Source: Hoeflea_A sp039025395
GTDB lineage: Bacteria > Pseudomonadota > Alphaproteobacteria > Rhizobiales > Rhizobiaceae
Direction of reading: 5' to 3'
Assembly (NCBI GenBank): GCA_039025395.1
Contig: JBCCOK010000002.1
Span: 74,621-138,620 of the forward strand
DNA length: 64,000 nt
Of the stretch, positions 26,156 through 34,368 are shown in pieces. Under the pieces are notes generated by a model. That model saw only the letters and a list, made by a program, of their open reading frames with translations. It did no database searches and was not told the origin of the DNA. Each line of letters begins with the position of its first letter. Within the stretch, counting starts at the first letter, position 1. A program made the translations under genes and the position numbers.

Positions 26156-27147
26156 AGGCCTTCTCCTGTGTGCATGAGGATCTGCTTCCAGATCGCGGTT
26201 TCGTCGAAGAGCGTGTATTCTCGCCGCAGGCGCGCATCGGCCGCGCCCAGCGAGCCGAATTCGGCATGGGTAATGCCCATCACATGAACATCGGCGCCCG
26301 TCGGCGCGCCAAATGCACCCCAGCCGTCGTGCTTGCCGGTAAGGCTCCAGCGAATGGCTGCGCGCGGCGCCATCAGAGGATCGTCTCGGCCGATCCGGTG
26401 ATGAACCTGGAAAAGGGCGGAGGGAAATGCGGCGCGCAAGCCCATCCAGAAGTTATCCGCTGCCGCCCAGCCATTTGCGTCGATATGTCCCGGATAGGCC
26501 AGATGCGCGGCGCGGTCGTACAGAGCCGGAATCGCGGCCAGATCGGCCGCCATGATGCGCGTGAGAAGGTCTGCAAGCATGCCGCCCCATTCGCTGTCAT
26601 TGCCTGTTCCGGCGTAAGGGCCCGGCCGATCATTTTCGGGCGTACAGGGCTTCACGCAGGCTTGCGGTCCGCCCTCGCGAAGGATCAGATCGCGCGCATA
26701 GTCCTTGGGATCCCATCCGAGCTGACGCACGATTGCGCCCTGGTCACGGATCAGCCATTCATCGTCGATACGGTTATTGATGGCGTGGCAATCCGCAAGT
26801 ATCCGGTAGCTCAGCTTGGTACCCGTCGCCTCGCCGTAAACACCGTCGCCCGCATGCGTTGCGGTCGACAGAATCCGGTGCGACGACAGCATGCCCTCTT
26901 CCGGCGTACCGGACCATATGACGTCCTCGCCGAAAAGCTGCCGATCCGGAAACTCAGCGAGCGTCGCCATGGTCGCTTTGATGACGCCTTCATTGCCGAC
27001 AACCACGGAACCCGGCGAGCGGACGATGATCTCGTCCGAATAGAAATCATGGAGCGCGGCAATGTGCCGGTCTTCCCATATTTCGCGGGTGATCCCGATA
27101 ATATAGTCGGGGAAATCCGCCCAGCGGGCGTCAAAGCCTTTCATCAT
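26152..27147 (-). CDS. Tandem NTF2-like (SnoaL-type) protein A
   Basis: The 331 residues form two NTF2-like halves of about 150 residues. The first has DFPDYIIGITREIWEDRHIAAL, then FYSDEIIVRSPGSVVVGNEGV. The second has LLTRIMAADLAAIPALYDRAAHLAYPG and a long His/Arg-rich strand region. SnoaL-like folds serve as cyclases, dehydratases, isomerases or hydrolases with a polar pocket; the actual reaction cannot be read from sequence. It differs from the other family members in this cluster by lacking their DFW/NW C-terminal motif. Its first codons overlap the LacI stop by 17 bp and its stop overlaps the bicupin start, so it is firmly within the operon. Confidence 0.72.
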   Translation of the reverse strand: MMKGFDARWADFPDYIIGITREIWEDRHIAALHDFYSDEIIVRSPGSVVVGNEGVIKATMATLAEFPDRQLFGEDVIWSGTPEEGMLSSHRILSTATHAGDGVYGEATGTKLSYRILADCHAINNRIDDEWLIRDQGAIVRQLGWDPKDYARDLILREGGPQACVKPCTPENDRPGPYAGTGNDSEWGGMLADLLTRIMAADLAAIPALYDRAAHLAYPGHIDANGWAAADNFWMGLRAAFPSALFQVHHRIGRDDPLMAPRAAIRWSLTGKHDGWGAFGAPTGADVHVMGITHAEFGSLGAADARLRREYTLFDETAIWKQILMHTGEGL

Positions 27148-28174
27148 TGCATCCTTCAGGCCATTTGTCGGGAATTCTTGCCGAGCCGCGGATCATCAGT
27201 GGCCCGTCAATCTTGATCTTGCGAATATCGTCGCTGCCATCCTCTATCCAGCTTAAAAGCGTCGTCACCGTTGCTTCAACCATGCGGTTCGAGGGCTGGC
27301 GAAGGGTTGTCAGGTCGTAGGCAGGCCAGGATGCCAAAGCGACGTCATCGTAACCGACGACAGAGACATCTAGCGGGACCGACAGACCCATTTCAAAGCG
27401 CAGAACGTCCATGACGGCAAATGCCATATGATCATTGCCGACGAAGACGGCATCCGGACGGTCTTTGCGGGCAAACATTGCGCGCGTTGCCTCGGCAGCG
27501 GTCTCGCGCCTGTACATGCCGTCAACGCACGCGACCAGCTCAAGACCGGCCTTTTGGAGGCCGGCACGAAAACCGGCTTCGCGATCCCGGCCAGTAGACG
27601 AACCTGACCAACCGGCAATATGCGCAATGCGCCGGTGTCCAGCGGCGGCCAGGAATGCTGCAATCTTGCGACCGCCCTCATAATTGTCGGACGTGACCTG
27701 ATTCAGGCGGTCATCGTCCTGACCGCGGTTAAAAAGCACGACGGGAACGCCAGCTGCAGCACAGCGCGCCGCAAGATCATTGGACATACCCACGGAGGCG
27801 GTAATGATGCCGTCGACCTGGTAGTCCAGAAGTTCGCCCATGACGGAGTCGACGCTGGCGTCGTCATTTGAGGCCATGAACACAAGGATGTGATAGCCGC
27901 GCGCCTGCAGTGCGTTGGAGAGCTTTTCCAGCGCATCCGGGTAAAACTGGTTCTCAAGGTAAGCAACCACCAGGCCGATGATGCGTGAGCGTCCGGTAAT
28001 CAGTGAGCGGGCCAGAACATTGGGCCTGTAACCCAGTTCCTCGGCGGCCTTGAGAACCTTCTCCGACATCTTCGTCGAGACAGAAGCGCCGGGCGTATAG
28101 ACGCGGCTTACGGCGGACTGACTGACCCCTGCCCGGCGGGCGACATCGATAGACGTGACTTTCTCGCTGCCCAT
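27131..28174 (-). CDS. LacI family transcriptional regulator
   Basis: From the ATG at 28174, which overlaps the SDR stop codon, the protein has 347 residues. The N-terminal HTH VTSIDVARRAGVSQSAVSRV is followed by the hinge helix region RPNVLARSLITGRS (~50-60). The effector domain then has IIGLVVAYLENQFYP and the late conserved VVGYDDVALASWPAYDLTTLRQP. It is a cytosolic sugar-responsive regulator, usually a repressor. It lies in the middle of the catabolic operon and would be autoregulated with it. The probable operators are the twin palindromes at 36726 and 36782, one of which has the central CG common in LacI sites. Confidence 0.92.
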   Translation of the reverse strand: MGSEKVTSIDVARRAGVSQSAVSRVYTPGASVSTKMSEKVLKAAEELGYRPNVLARSLITGRSRIIGLVVAYLENQFYPDALEKLSNALQARGYHILVFMASNDDASVDSVMGELLDYQVDGIITASVGMSNDLAARCAAAGVPVVLFNRGQDDDRLNQVTSDNYEGGRKIAAFLAAAGHRRIAHIAGWSGSSTGRDREAGFRAGLQKAGLELVACVDGMYRRETAAEATRAMFARKDRPDAVFVGNDHMAFAVMDVLRFEMGLSVPLDVSVVGYDDVALASWPAYDLTTLRQPSNRMVEATVTTLLSWIEDGSDDIRKIKIDGPLMIRGSARIPDKWPEGCNDERL

Positions 28175-28941
28175 CAGTCCGCAGTCCATCCACCATCGAC
28201 CAGCATCGCGGTACCGGTGACGAGAGACGAAGCGTCACTGGCCAGATAAACAACGGCACCCATGATGTCCTCAACCATCCCGGTGCGTCCAAGCTTGATC
28301 TTCTGCTCGATCCATCGGACCCGTTCCGGATTGGAAAAGGTCTGTTCCGTTAGCGGGGTGCGGATGAATGTCGGGCAGATCGTGTTGACGCGAATGTGGT
28401 TCGCACCAAATTCGAGTGCCATGGCCTTGGTAAAGCCTTCAACGGCGAATTTGGAGGCGCAGTAGACCGATCTGTCGATGCCGCCGACATGGGCCATCTG
28501 CGACGACATGTTGATGAGCGATCCGGGTTTGCCCGCCTTGAGAAGGCCCTGTGCGACAGCCTGCGTCAAAAAGTAGGCGCCGCGCAGATTAACATTCATG
28601 ACGGTGTCGAAATCCTCCGGAATCGTCTCTGCTGCGGGAGCATGAATTGCCAAACCAGCGCTGTTTACGAGCACGTCAAAAGGTCCAAGACGCTCCACGC
28701 TTGCTCTTGTTGAATCAATATCGGCAACATCCATCGCAGCGGCCGATGCGCTGCAGCCCCTATCGCGCAATGCAGCCACGGCTTCCAACAGCTTGTCTTC
28801 GCGCCGCGCGGAAAGCACGACCTCGGCGCCCGCTCCCGCCAAAGCCGTAGCGCAGGCAAGGCCGATGCCGGACGACGCGCCTGCCACGAGGGCCCGTTTG
28901 CCCGTGAGCGAGAAGCTGGGTGTGTCGGGAAGTTCGATCAT
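28174..28941 (-). CDS. SDR family oxidoreductase
   Basis: This is a 255-residue classical short-chain dehydrogenase. The NAD(P) motif GASSGIG is at ~20, MDVADID at ~70, NSAG at ~92, catalytic Ser in NMSSQ (~145), Tyr-x-x-x-Lys in YCASKFA (~159-163), and the C-terminal VTGTAMLVDGGW. Arg42 in SARRE after the second strand suggests NADP preference. It most resembles gluconate 5-dehydrogenase / 3-oxoacyl reductase-like members. It overlaps the preceding NTF2-like gene by 4 bp and the LacI gene at its stop. Likely job: oxidation or reduction of a hydroxyl of the imported substrate. Confidence 0.92.
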   Translation of the reverse strand: MIELPDTPSFSLTGKRALVAGASSGIGLACATALAGAGAEVVLSARREDKLLEAVAALRDRGCSASAAAMDVADIDSTRASVERLGPFDVLVNSAGLAIHAPAAETIPEDFDTVMNVNLRGAYFLTQAVAQGLLKAGKPGSLINMSSQMAHVGGIDRSVYCASKFAVEGFTKAMALEFGANHIRVNTICPTFIRTPLTEQTFSNPERVRWIEQKIKLGRTGMVEDIMGAVVYLASDASSLVTGTAMLVDGGWTAD

Positions 28942-29987
28942 GACACCGCTATGCCGGTTTGCGGATCAAAGCCGGCGCGTGCCTTGTTGAATTCCCGCAG
29001 CCTCCTGAAGACGTCGACGCCAAGCTGTGCATAGGCGTCGAGAAGGTCGACAAGAACCCAGTTTTCTCGGATCAGGCCGTCCTCAACACGCCAGAAGTCG
29101 AGGCTGCGCATGGTGATGCGCTTTCCCGAAGGCGCGATCCCCATCCAGCCGTCATCGGTGACCGTCTGGATCATGTTCGGCCAGCCGGTGACCGCCGCAT
29201 AGTTGCGATCGCCAAAGAAGTGATATTCGATCTCGTCGACATACTGGCCGCGGTCCGGCATGCCGCTGAGAAACGGTATCTGGTGCCAGTTCCTGAAACC
29301 CTCGATACCGCGGCCGGTACCGATGCCGGACGGGCCGTACCAGCTCATGCGCGGATGCCAGAAGCGCGGCATCTCCATCACCTCCGGCCCGCCTTCGGAG
29401 GGATGGCGCTTCATGTATTCAAGCATCTCGATGATATGGCGGCAGGTTGCCGAACCGGCTGCCTCGTCATGAGGGCCTGGTACAATGCCATCGGCGGTGG
29501 CCGGACCCGGCACATGCCACTCACGGCCGAGGCTTGGCGCCATCGGCCATGCTCCAGCCTGGATCATCATCTCCGGGATGTCCCACAATGCCTGAAACTC
29601 GACCACCTTGCCGTCGGCAAACCGAAAAAACTCGTGGAACCGCATAGAGACCTGATGCGAGGTGGGCGGAATATCGAGCCAAGGCCGATAAAAAACACCC
29701 GTATAGTAGCCTCCGCAACCAACCCAGTTGTGGCCTTCCGGCGTCGGACCCGCCATGACGATGTTATCGCGGCGTTCGAGATCGGGAATGGCGTCAAAAA
29801 GCGGCGCGTAGGCCGTGCCATAGAAATTATCGGAGCCGGTTGTTTCACCCAAGGGATGGCACAGCCGGAATACAGCGTCGGGGGCACAGATCTCCGCCAG
29901 GGCGTCACGCACCGACCGCTCTTCGAAGTCGTACATGGCTTTTCTAAGCGGAGCGATCCGTTGCTTGTTCTGCGTGTGGACGTCCAT
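28938..29987 (-). CDS. Tandem NTF2-like (SnoaL-type) protein B
   Basis: The 349 residues form two NTF2-like halves. The first contains RDALAEICAPDAVFRLCHPLGE. The second contains FWHPRMSWYGPSGIGTGRGIEGF and ends in MGIAPSGKRITMRSLDFWR, then ENWVLVDLLDAYAQLGVDVF. This C-terminal block recurs in the single-domain protein at 31441 and the divergent tandem protein at 36890, showing a paralogous set. Conserved Asp, Trp, His and Arg residues could line a catalytic pocket. The gene lies 2 bp after the HisD-like stop and overlaps the SDR start by 4 bp, so it is co-translated with both dehydrogenases. The reaction is unknown; lactone/ester hydrolysis, dehydration or isomerisation are options. Confidence 0.75.
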   Translation of the reverse strand: MDVHTQNKQRIAPLRKAMYDFEERSVRDALAEICAPDAVFRLCHPLGETTGSDNFYGTAYAPLFDAIPDLERRDNIVMAGPTPEGHNWVGCGGYYTGVFYRPWLDIPPTSHQVSMRFHEFFRFADGKVVEFQALWDIPEMMIQAGAWPMAPSLGREWHVPGPATADGIVPGPHDEAAGSATCRHIIEMLEYMKRHPSEGGPEVMEMPRFWHPRMSWYGPSGIGTGRGIEGFRNWHQIPFLSGMPDRGQYVDEIEYHFFGDRNYAAVTGWPNMIQTVTDDGWMGIAPSGKRITMRSLDFWRVEDGLIRENWVLVDLLDAYAQLGVDVFRRLREFNKARAGFDPQTGIAVS

Positions 29988-29989
29988 TG

Positions 29990-31300
29990 CTATTCCGCGG
30001 CTTCACCATAGGGCACGTTGCCGCCGCCATAGCGGCGAACCCGGATATTGGCCTGTTCGGCATGTCCGACGAAGCCCTCGAGCAGGCACAGACGTGAGCA
30101 GTAAGCACCTATGGTGGCTGCGGCTTCGTCTGTCAGGACCTTCTGGTAGGAGTGGGTTTTCAGGAACTTTCCGACCCACAGCCCGCCGGTGTAGCGACCG
30201 GCCTTGCGGGTCGGCAGCGTGTGATTGGTTCCGATCACCTTGTCACCATTGGCAACATTGGTGCGCGGGCCGAGAAAAAGCGCCCCGTAACAGGTCATGT
30301 TGTCGAGGAACCAGTCATCCCGGTCGGTCATGACCTGGACATGTTCGGAGGCGATGTCATCGGCAACGGCAAGCATTTCGTCATAGGTGTCGCAAAGGAT
30401 CACCTCGCCGTAATCCTCCCATGACTTTGCGGCCGTTTCCGCCGTGGGAAGAATTGCAAGGAGACGCTCGACTTCGGACAGGGTTTCGACCGTAAGCTTG
30501 TGCGAATTGGTCACAAGCACGGCAGGCGAGTTGTATCCATGTTCGGCCTGTCCCAGGAGATCGGTCGCGCACAATTCGGCATCCACCGTATTGTCGGCAA
30601 TGACCATCGTTTCTGTGGGCCCGGCAAACAGATCGATACCGACGCGGCCGAAAAGCTGACGTTTGGCTTCCGCGACAAAAGCGTTGCCGGGTCCGACCAG
30701 CATATGCACGGGATCGATGGTTTCGGTGCCAAGCGCCATCGCGCCGACCGCCTGAATGCCGCCCAGAACGTAGATTTCGTGGGCACCGCCCAGATGCATC
30801 GCGGCAATCACCGCCGGATTGGGTGCGCCCTTGAAGGGCGGCGTGGCTGCGATAATGCGGGGCACCTCGGCCACCGATGCCGTTGCCACCGACATATGGG
30901 CAGAAGCGACCATGGGAAATTTTCCGCCAGGTACATAACAGCCGACGGATTGAACCGGAATATTGCGGTGCCCGAGGATGACGCCCGGCAGTGTTTCGAC
31001 CTCGATATCGGTCATGGATGCGCGTTGCGCCTGCGCAAAGGCGCGGACCTGATGCTGGGCGAACTTGATGTCCTCCATATCGCGGGCGGACACTTGGCCC
31101 ATCAGGGCTTCGATCTCGGACTCGCTCAAGCGGAAAGATTGCGGCGCGTAATTGTCGAATTTTTCCGATAGCGCACGAACAGCTGAATCGCCGCCCTTCT
31201 CGATATCATTGAGCGTTTGTTCGACAATGGAGCGGACCTTCGCGTCATCCTGCGTCCGCTCCGCCTCCGGTTTTCCGCGCTTCATATACTCAATGGCCAT
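29990..31300 (-). CDS. Histidinol dehydrogenase-like NAD-dependent dehydrogenase (HpsN-type paralogue)
   Basis: The protein has 436 residues with the HisD fold. The residues that bind zinc and act in catalysis in HisD are all recognisable: Gln and His in LLGQAEHG, the Glu-His pair in ASEHVQV, Asp in NGDKVIGTNHTLPT and the late His in GFVGHAEQAN. HisD proteins oxidise an alcohol twice, to aldehyde and acid. There are no his genes here, and the sequence looks like the paralogous group that includes sulfopropanediol 3-dehydrogenase. A substrate other than histidinol is therefore likely, namely a primary or secondary alcohol on the imported compound. It is located between two NTF2-like genes in the catabolic cluster. 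Confidence 0.85.
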   Translation of the reverse strand: MAIEYMKRGKPEAERTQDDAKVRSIVEQTLNDIEKGGDSAVRALSEKFDNYAPQSFRLSESEIEALMGQVSARDMEDIKFAQHQVRAFAQAQRASMTDIEVETLPGVILGHRNIPVQSVGCYVPGGKFPMVASAHMSVATASVAEVPRIIAATPPFKGAPNPAVIAAMHLGGAHEIYVLGGIQAVGAMALGTETIDPVHMLVGPGNAFVAEAKRQLFGRVGIDLFAGPTETMVIADNTVDAELCATDLLGQAEHGYNSPAVLVTNSHKLTVETLSEVERLLAILPTAETAAKSWEDYGEVILCDTYDEMLAVADDIASEHVQVMTDRDDWFLDNMTCYGALFLGPRTNVANGDKVIGTNHTLPTRKAGRYTGGLWVGKFLKTHSYQKVLTDEAAATIGAYCSRLCLLEGFVGHAEQANIRVRRYGGGNVPYGEAAE

Positions 31301-31440
31301 CTCTTTTTCCCTTCAAGGCGCCAAGCGCCGCATTGTCCGGATGGAAGCCATGCGCCGACCGCTTTCGGACCTTCGGCAGGTCGGCATTCACATGCTTCGC
31401 GTTGCGGACACCTCCCAAACAACGACGGACAGGATGGCTT

Positions 31441-31977
31441 TCAGGCTGCCTGTCCGGGTACCGGCGGAACCCGTTCTCCGCGGTCGAAGGACGCCCAACC
31501 TTCGCCGGCAAAAACATCTTTGCCGAGTTGCGCAAGGACATACGGAAAATCGACCATGACCCAATTGTCGACGATTTTTCCGTCCACCACTTTCCAGAAA
31601 TCCATGTACCGGATTTCAATCCGTTTGCCGGTCGGCGCAATGCCCATGAATGTACCGGAATGAGTGGCTTCCTGACGCCCGAAAGCAGCAGCCCACTCGC
31701 CCATGTATAGGCGGGCTTCATCGATACAGACCTTGTCTGAAAAGGCCGCCTGGAAGGGCTTTTGCCAGTTGTCCTGAAACGCCTTCAACCCGTTCTTTGT
31801 GCCGCATCCGAAATTGCCCATCCAGCGGAAACTCTCGGAAAAAAATGCGCCGATATCGGCAATGCGATGGTCGTTCAAACCGTCGACCATGGTTTCGATC
31901 ACCCGCTGCGTTTCCGCCGTTTTCGACAGATCCGTATCTCGGCTCAGGCGTGCCTGTTCCGGTCGCGAACCCTTCAT
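31441..31977 (-). CDS. Single-domain NTF2-like (SnoaL-type) protein
   Basis: From the ATG at 31977 the protein has 178 residues and one NTF2-like domain. ETQRVIETMVDGLNDHRIADI leads to FFSESFRWMG, and the C-terminal half has FMGIAPTGKRIEIRYMDFWK, then DNWVMVDFPYVLAQLGKDVF. The latter block is nearly the same as that in proteins B (28938) and C (36890). The upstream ATG at 32028 is less likely because the added residues are Arg-rich and low in family character. It lies between the ABC permease and the HisD-like gene with gaps of about 130 bp on each side, yet on the same strand. Probable enzyme of the cluster; reaction unknown. Confidence 0.75.
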   Translation of the reverse strand: MKGSRPEQARLSRDTDLSKTAETQRVIETMVDGLNDHRIADIGAFFSESFRWMGNFGCGTKNGLKAFQDNWQKPFQAAFSDKVCIDEARLYMGEWAAAFGRQEATHSGTFMGIAPTGKRIEIRYMDFWKVVDGKIVDNWVMVDFPYVLAQLGKDVFAGEGWASFDRGERVPPVPGQAA

Positions 31978-32110
31978 GAAACAACTCCTTTTGCGGGTCT
32001 GATTCCCCCTCGTGGCCGCCCGCGGCAAGAAATCTGCAGCATAACGGTTCGCGGGTGCGCGCTGCCTTGCGTCTTTGAACGGACCACAGACGAATGATCG
32101 AACGCGCGCT

Positions 32111-33268
32111 TCATCCCTTGACGGCCCCCGCCGTAAGGCCGGAAACGATCTGACGCTGGAAAATCATGATCAGAAGGAACAGGGGTGCAATGATGGAAAC
32201 GGCCGCCGCCACCGCCTCGACCTGGTCGGTCGTCGTTGTTTCGCGGTTGAAGTACCCGGCAATCGCCGGAACCATTGTCTGGTTTTGCGCGTCAAGCAGC
32301 AAGGAGCACACGAGATAGTCATTGTAGGCGAGCAGGAAACTGAAGAGGCCTGTGGTAATAACGCCCGGCCACATCACAGGCATGATGACCCAGCGGAACG
32401 CCTGGAAATGGGTGCAGCCATCGACCCGCGCCGCCTCGTCCAGATCATTCGGTATGTTCTGAAAGAACGAGCGAAGCATCCAGATCGTGAACGGCTGATT
32501 GATTGACACAAGCACCGCAATGACCGCCCATGGCTTTCCGTAGAGAGTCGGCGCAGCCTCGCCGAGGATCGGCTTCAGAATCTCCGCCGAATTGATGAAT
32601 GGAGGGAGGTAACCTGCGACAAGCACGGAATGCGGCAAGGCCCTGAAAACCAGTGCAATGATCAGGATCCAGAACGCGAGGCTGGAGCCGGAGCGTGCCA
32701 GTCCATAGCCGGCGAGCGTTCCGACCGTAAGCGACACAAGGACAACACCGGCGGTGACGATCAGCGAATTGATGAAGTTCTCGTAGAACTCGTTTTCGAC
32801 CCAGACCGCCTGATAATGTTCCGTTGTAAGGCCGAGGATCGGCTTGCCAAGCGGCCCGAGGACCGCGTTGACAGCGCTCAGGACCGGCGGAAGGATCCCC
32901 AAAAAGACGATCAAAAACAGAATGGCGAAGACCAGGGGCCCGATGATCCATCCGGCTATCATCAGGTGCGGCGGCGTCATGTCCCGGATCAGACGCGGCA
33001 ATGTGTTCAACGCCAAGTGCACCGTGTACCAGAGAAACGCGATGCCAACGACGATGCTGACAATCGAAAGTCCGCGTCCGGTCGCCACGGTTTCCGGCCC
33101 GAAGATCACGCTGACAGGATTGGAGGAGAAGGCGTCGATCGGATCCTTAAAGCTCATCACGGCGATCCAGAAGATCGGGAATGCTGCAAGCAGGCACCAG
33201 AAGGTCAGGAACCCGGCGGATGTCAGGCGCAGAGCCGTGGGCTGCTGCATGGATCGCGGCAGGCTCAT
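32111..33268 (-). CDS. Carbohydrate ABC transporter permease, MalG type
   Basis: The protein has 385 residues, longer than the usual ~280 because an extra segment with two or more TMs (about 55-130) is inserted after TM1. The binding-protein-dependent permease EAA motif reads EAARVDGCTHFQAFRWVIMPVMWPG (~285), and the C-terminus ends with the usual TM and RQIVSGLTAGAVKG. It partners the MalF-type permease, whose stop codon it overlaps by 4 bp, and the MalK-type ATPase at 35638. This is an importer of the CUT1 class, which usually takes up di- or oligosaccharides and other sugar derivatives. The enlarged N-terminal half is unusual. Confidence 0.9.
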   Translation of the reverse strand: MSLPRSMQQPTALRLTSAGFLTFWCLLAAFPIFWIAVMSFKDPIDAFSSNPVSVIFGPETVATGRGLSIVSIVVGIAFLWYTVHLALNTLPRLIRDMTPPHLMIAGWIIGPLVFAILFLIVFLGILPPVLSAVNAVLGPLGKPILGLTTEHYQAVWVENEFYENFINSLIVTAGVVLVSLTVGTLAGYGLARSGSSLAFWILIIALVFRALPHSVLVAGYLPPFINSAEILKPILGEAAPTLYGKPWAVIAVLVSINQPFTIWMLRSFFQNIPNDLDEAARVDGCTHFQAFRWVIMPVMWPGVITTGLFSFLLAYNDYLVCSLLLDAQNQTMVPAIAGYFNRETTTTDQVEAVAAAVSIIAPLFLLIMIFQRQIVSGLTAGAVKG

Positions 33269-34290
33269 AGCCTTCCCCCTCTGTGATCGCGCCAGGTCCG
33301 GCGCAATAGCGGCACAAGCAGGACGATAATGCCGACCATCGTCAACATGGCGCTTGCCGAGGCACGCGATATGGAACGGTTTCCGCTGTCGTCCGGCGTG
33401 AGCAAATCATAGGTCAGCCACTGCAGCGATATACGGTAGGCCTGGCTGGAGAAGCCGACGATTTCTTCAAAAACGCGATAGGAATCCATCAAATGGATGA
33501 GCGATATAAAAATGATCAGCGGCATGAGGTGCGGAATGATCACGAAGCGCAGACGTTCCCAGCGGCTGGCACCATCTATCACCGCTGATTCAAGGGTATC
33601 CTGGTTGACCGTCTGCAGGCCCGCGTAGAAGACCACAAAGGCGAAGGGCGCCACGTGCCAGACGCGATAGAACATCATCAACAGTTCGATCGTCCAGCCC
33701 TGTGCAAACATGGCGATGTCCTGATTGAGCCACCACTCCAGAAAGGCCGTCATGATGCCGTCGCCGATGAAAAGCCAGCGGATCGACAAGGCGCCGATGA
33801 CAGGGGTGATAATGAAGGGGAGCAGCGAGACGAATATGATCGGCCCGCGGATGAGCCGCGAGGCATTGTTGACGGCAATGGCAATGGCGAGCCCGACACC
33901 GATTACCAACGGCAGCGTCACAAGGGTGAATGTCAATGTGAAGCGCAGCGCCTTCCAGAAATCGATCGTCAGCAGAGCGTTGAAATTCAAAGCGCTCAGA
34001 GCAGCAAGGGCGCGCTCGGGCTCAAGAACGTTGCGGTAACTCTCCAGACCGACATATCTGACGGCTGTTACGACCCTGCCATCGTCGCCCAGAACCGGCT
34101 GCGTCTTTGTCTCGGTCACACAAGTCTGCGTCGGAAAACCCGGCGTGCATGTCTCGACCTCAACCGTCTCGAAGATCGGTTGGGTCACGTAAAAGCTCTG
34201 CATGAAAACGCTGACAAGCGGCGCGGCAATAAACAGCAGCATCAGGAATATCGACGGGCCGACAAAGGCGGCAAACGTCTTGTATTTCAT
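33265..34290 (-). CDS. Carbohydrate ABC transporter permease, MalF type
   Basis: The 341-residue inner-membrane protein has about six TMs. TM1 is near 9-30. A periplasmic loop (~31-110) contains a Cys pair (CTPGFPTQTC) that could form a disulfide. The EAA loop is ESAVIDGASRWERLRFVIIPHLMP (~232). This is the CUT1 partner of the MalG-type subunit, coupled by the ATGA overlap. The binding-protein gene precedes it, separated by 78 bp that hold a stable hairpin. Together the four genes make a complete importer. Confidence 0.92.
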   Translation of the reverse strand: MKYKTFAAFVGPSIFLMLLFIAAPLVSVFMQSFYVTQPIFETVEVETCTPGFPTQTCVTETKTQPVLGDDGRVVTAVRYVGLESYRNVLEPERALAALSALNFNALLTIDFWKALRFTLTFTLVTLPLVIGVGLAIAIAVNNASRLIRGPIIFVSLLPFIITPVIGALSIRWLFIGDGIMTAFLEWWLNQDIAMFAQGWTIELLMMFYRVWHVAPFAFVVFYAGLQTVNQDTLESAVIDGASRWERLRFVIIPHLMPLIIFISLIHLMDSYRVFEEIVGFSSQAYRISLQWLTYDLLTPDDSGNRSISRASASAMLTMVGIIVLLVPLLRRTWRDHRGGRL

Positions 34291-34329
34291 GATGAAGTTC
34301 CCCTGCTGAACCGTTCACGCGGCGGTGCG

Positions 34330-34351
34330 CAGGGGGCCAAAGCGCCCCCTG
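34330..34351 (-). other. Intercistronic hairpin between binding protein and permease genes
   Basis: Perfect 8-bp arms CAGGGGGC/GCCCCCTG surround a 6-nt loop, 18 bp past the binding-protein stop. No U-tract follows, so it is more likely an mRNA-stabilising or partial-attenuation element that keeps binding-protein expression above that of the permeases, as is common in such operons. Confidence 0.55.
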
Positions 34352-34368
34352 GCAAAAACCGTTTTCCG

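Noticed and set aside
26170..27216. 348-codon open frame on the plus strand
   Set aside because: It is antisense to the tandem NTF2-like gene, which is fixed by overlaps with its operon neighbours.
28959..30011. 350-codon open frame on the plus strand
   Set aside because: It is antisense to tandem NTF2-like protein B, which has paralogues elsewhere in the cluster, so the minus-strand frame is the real one.
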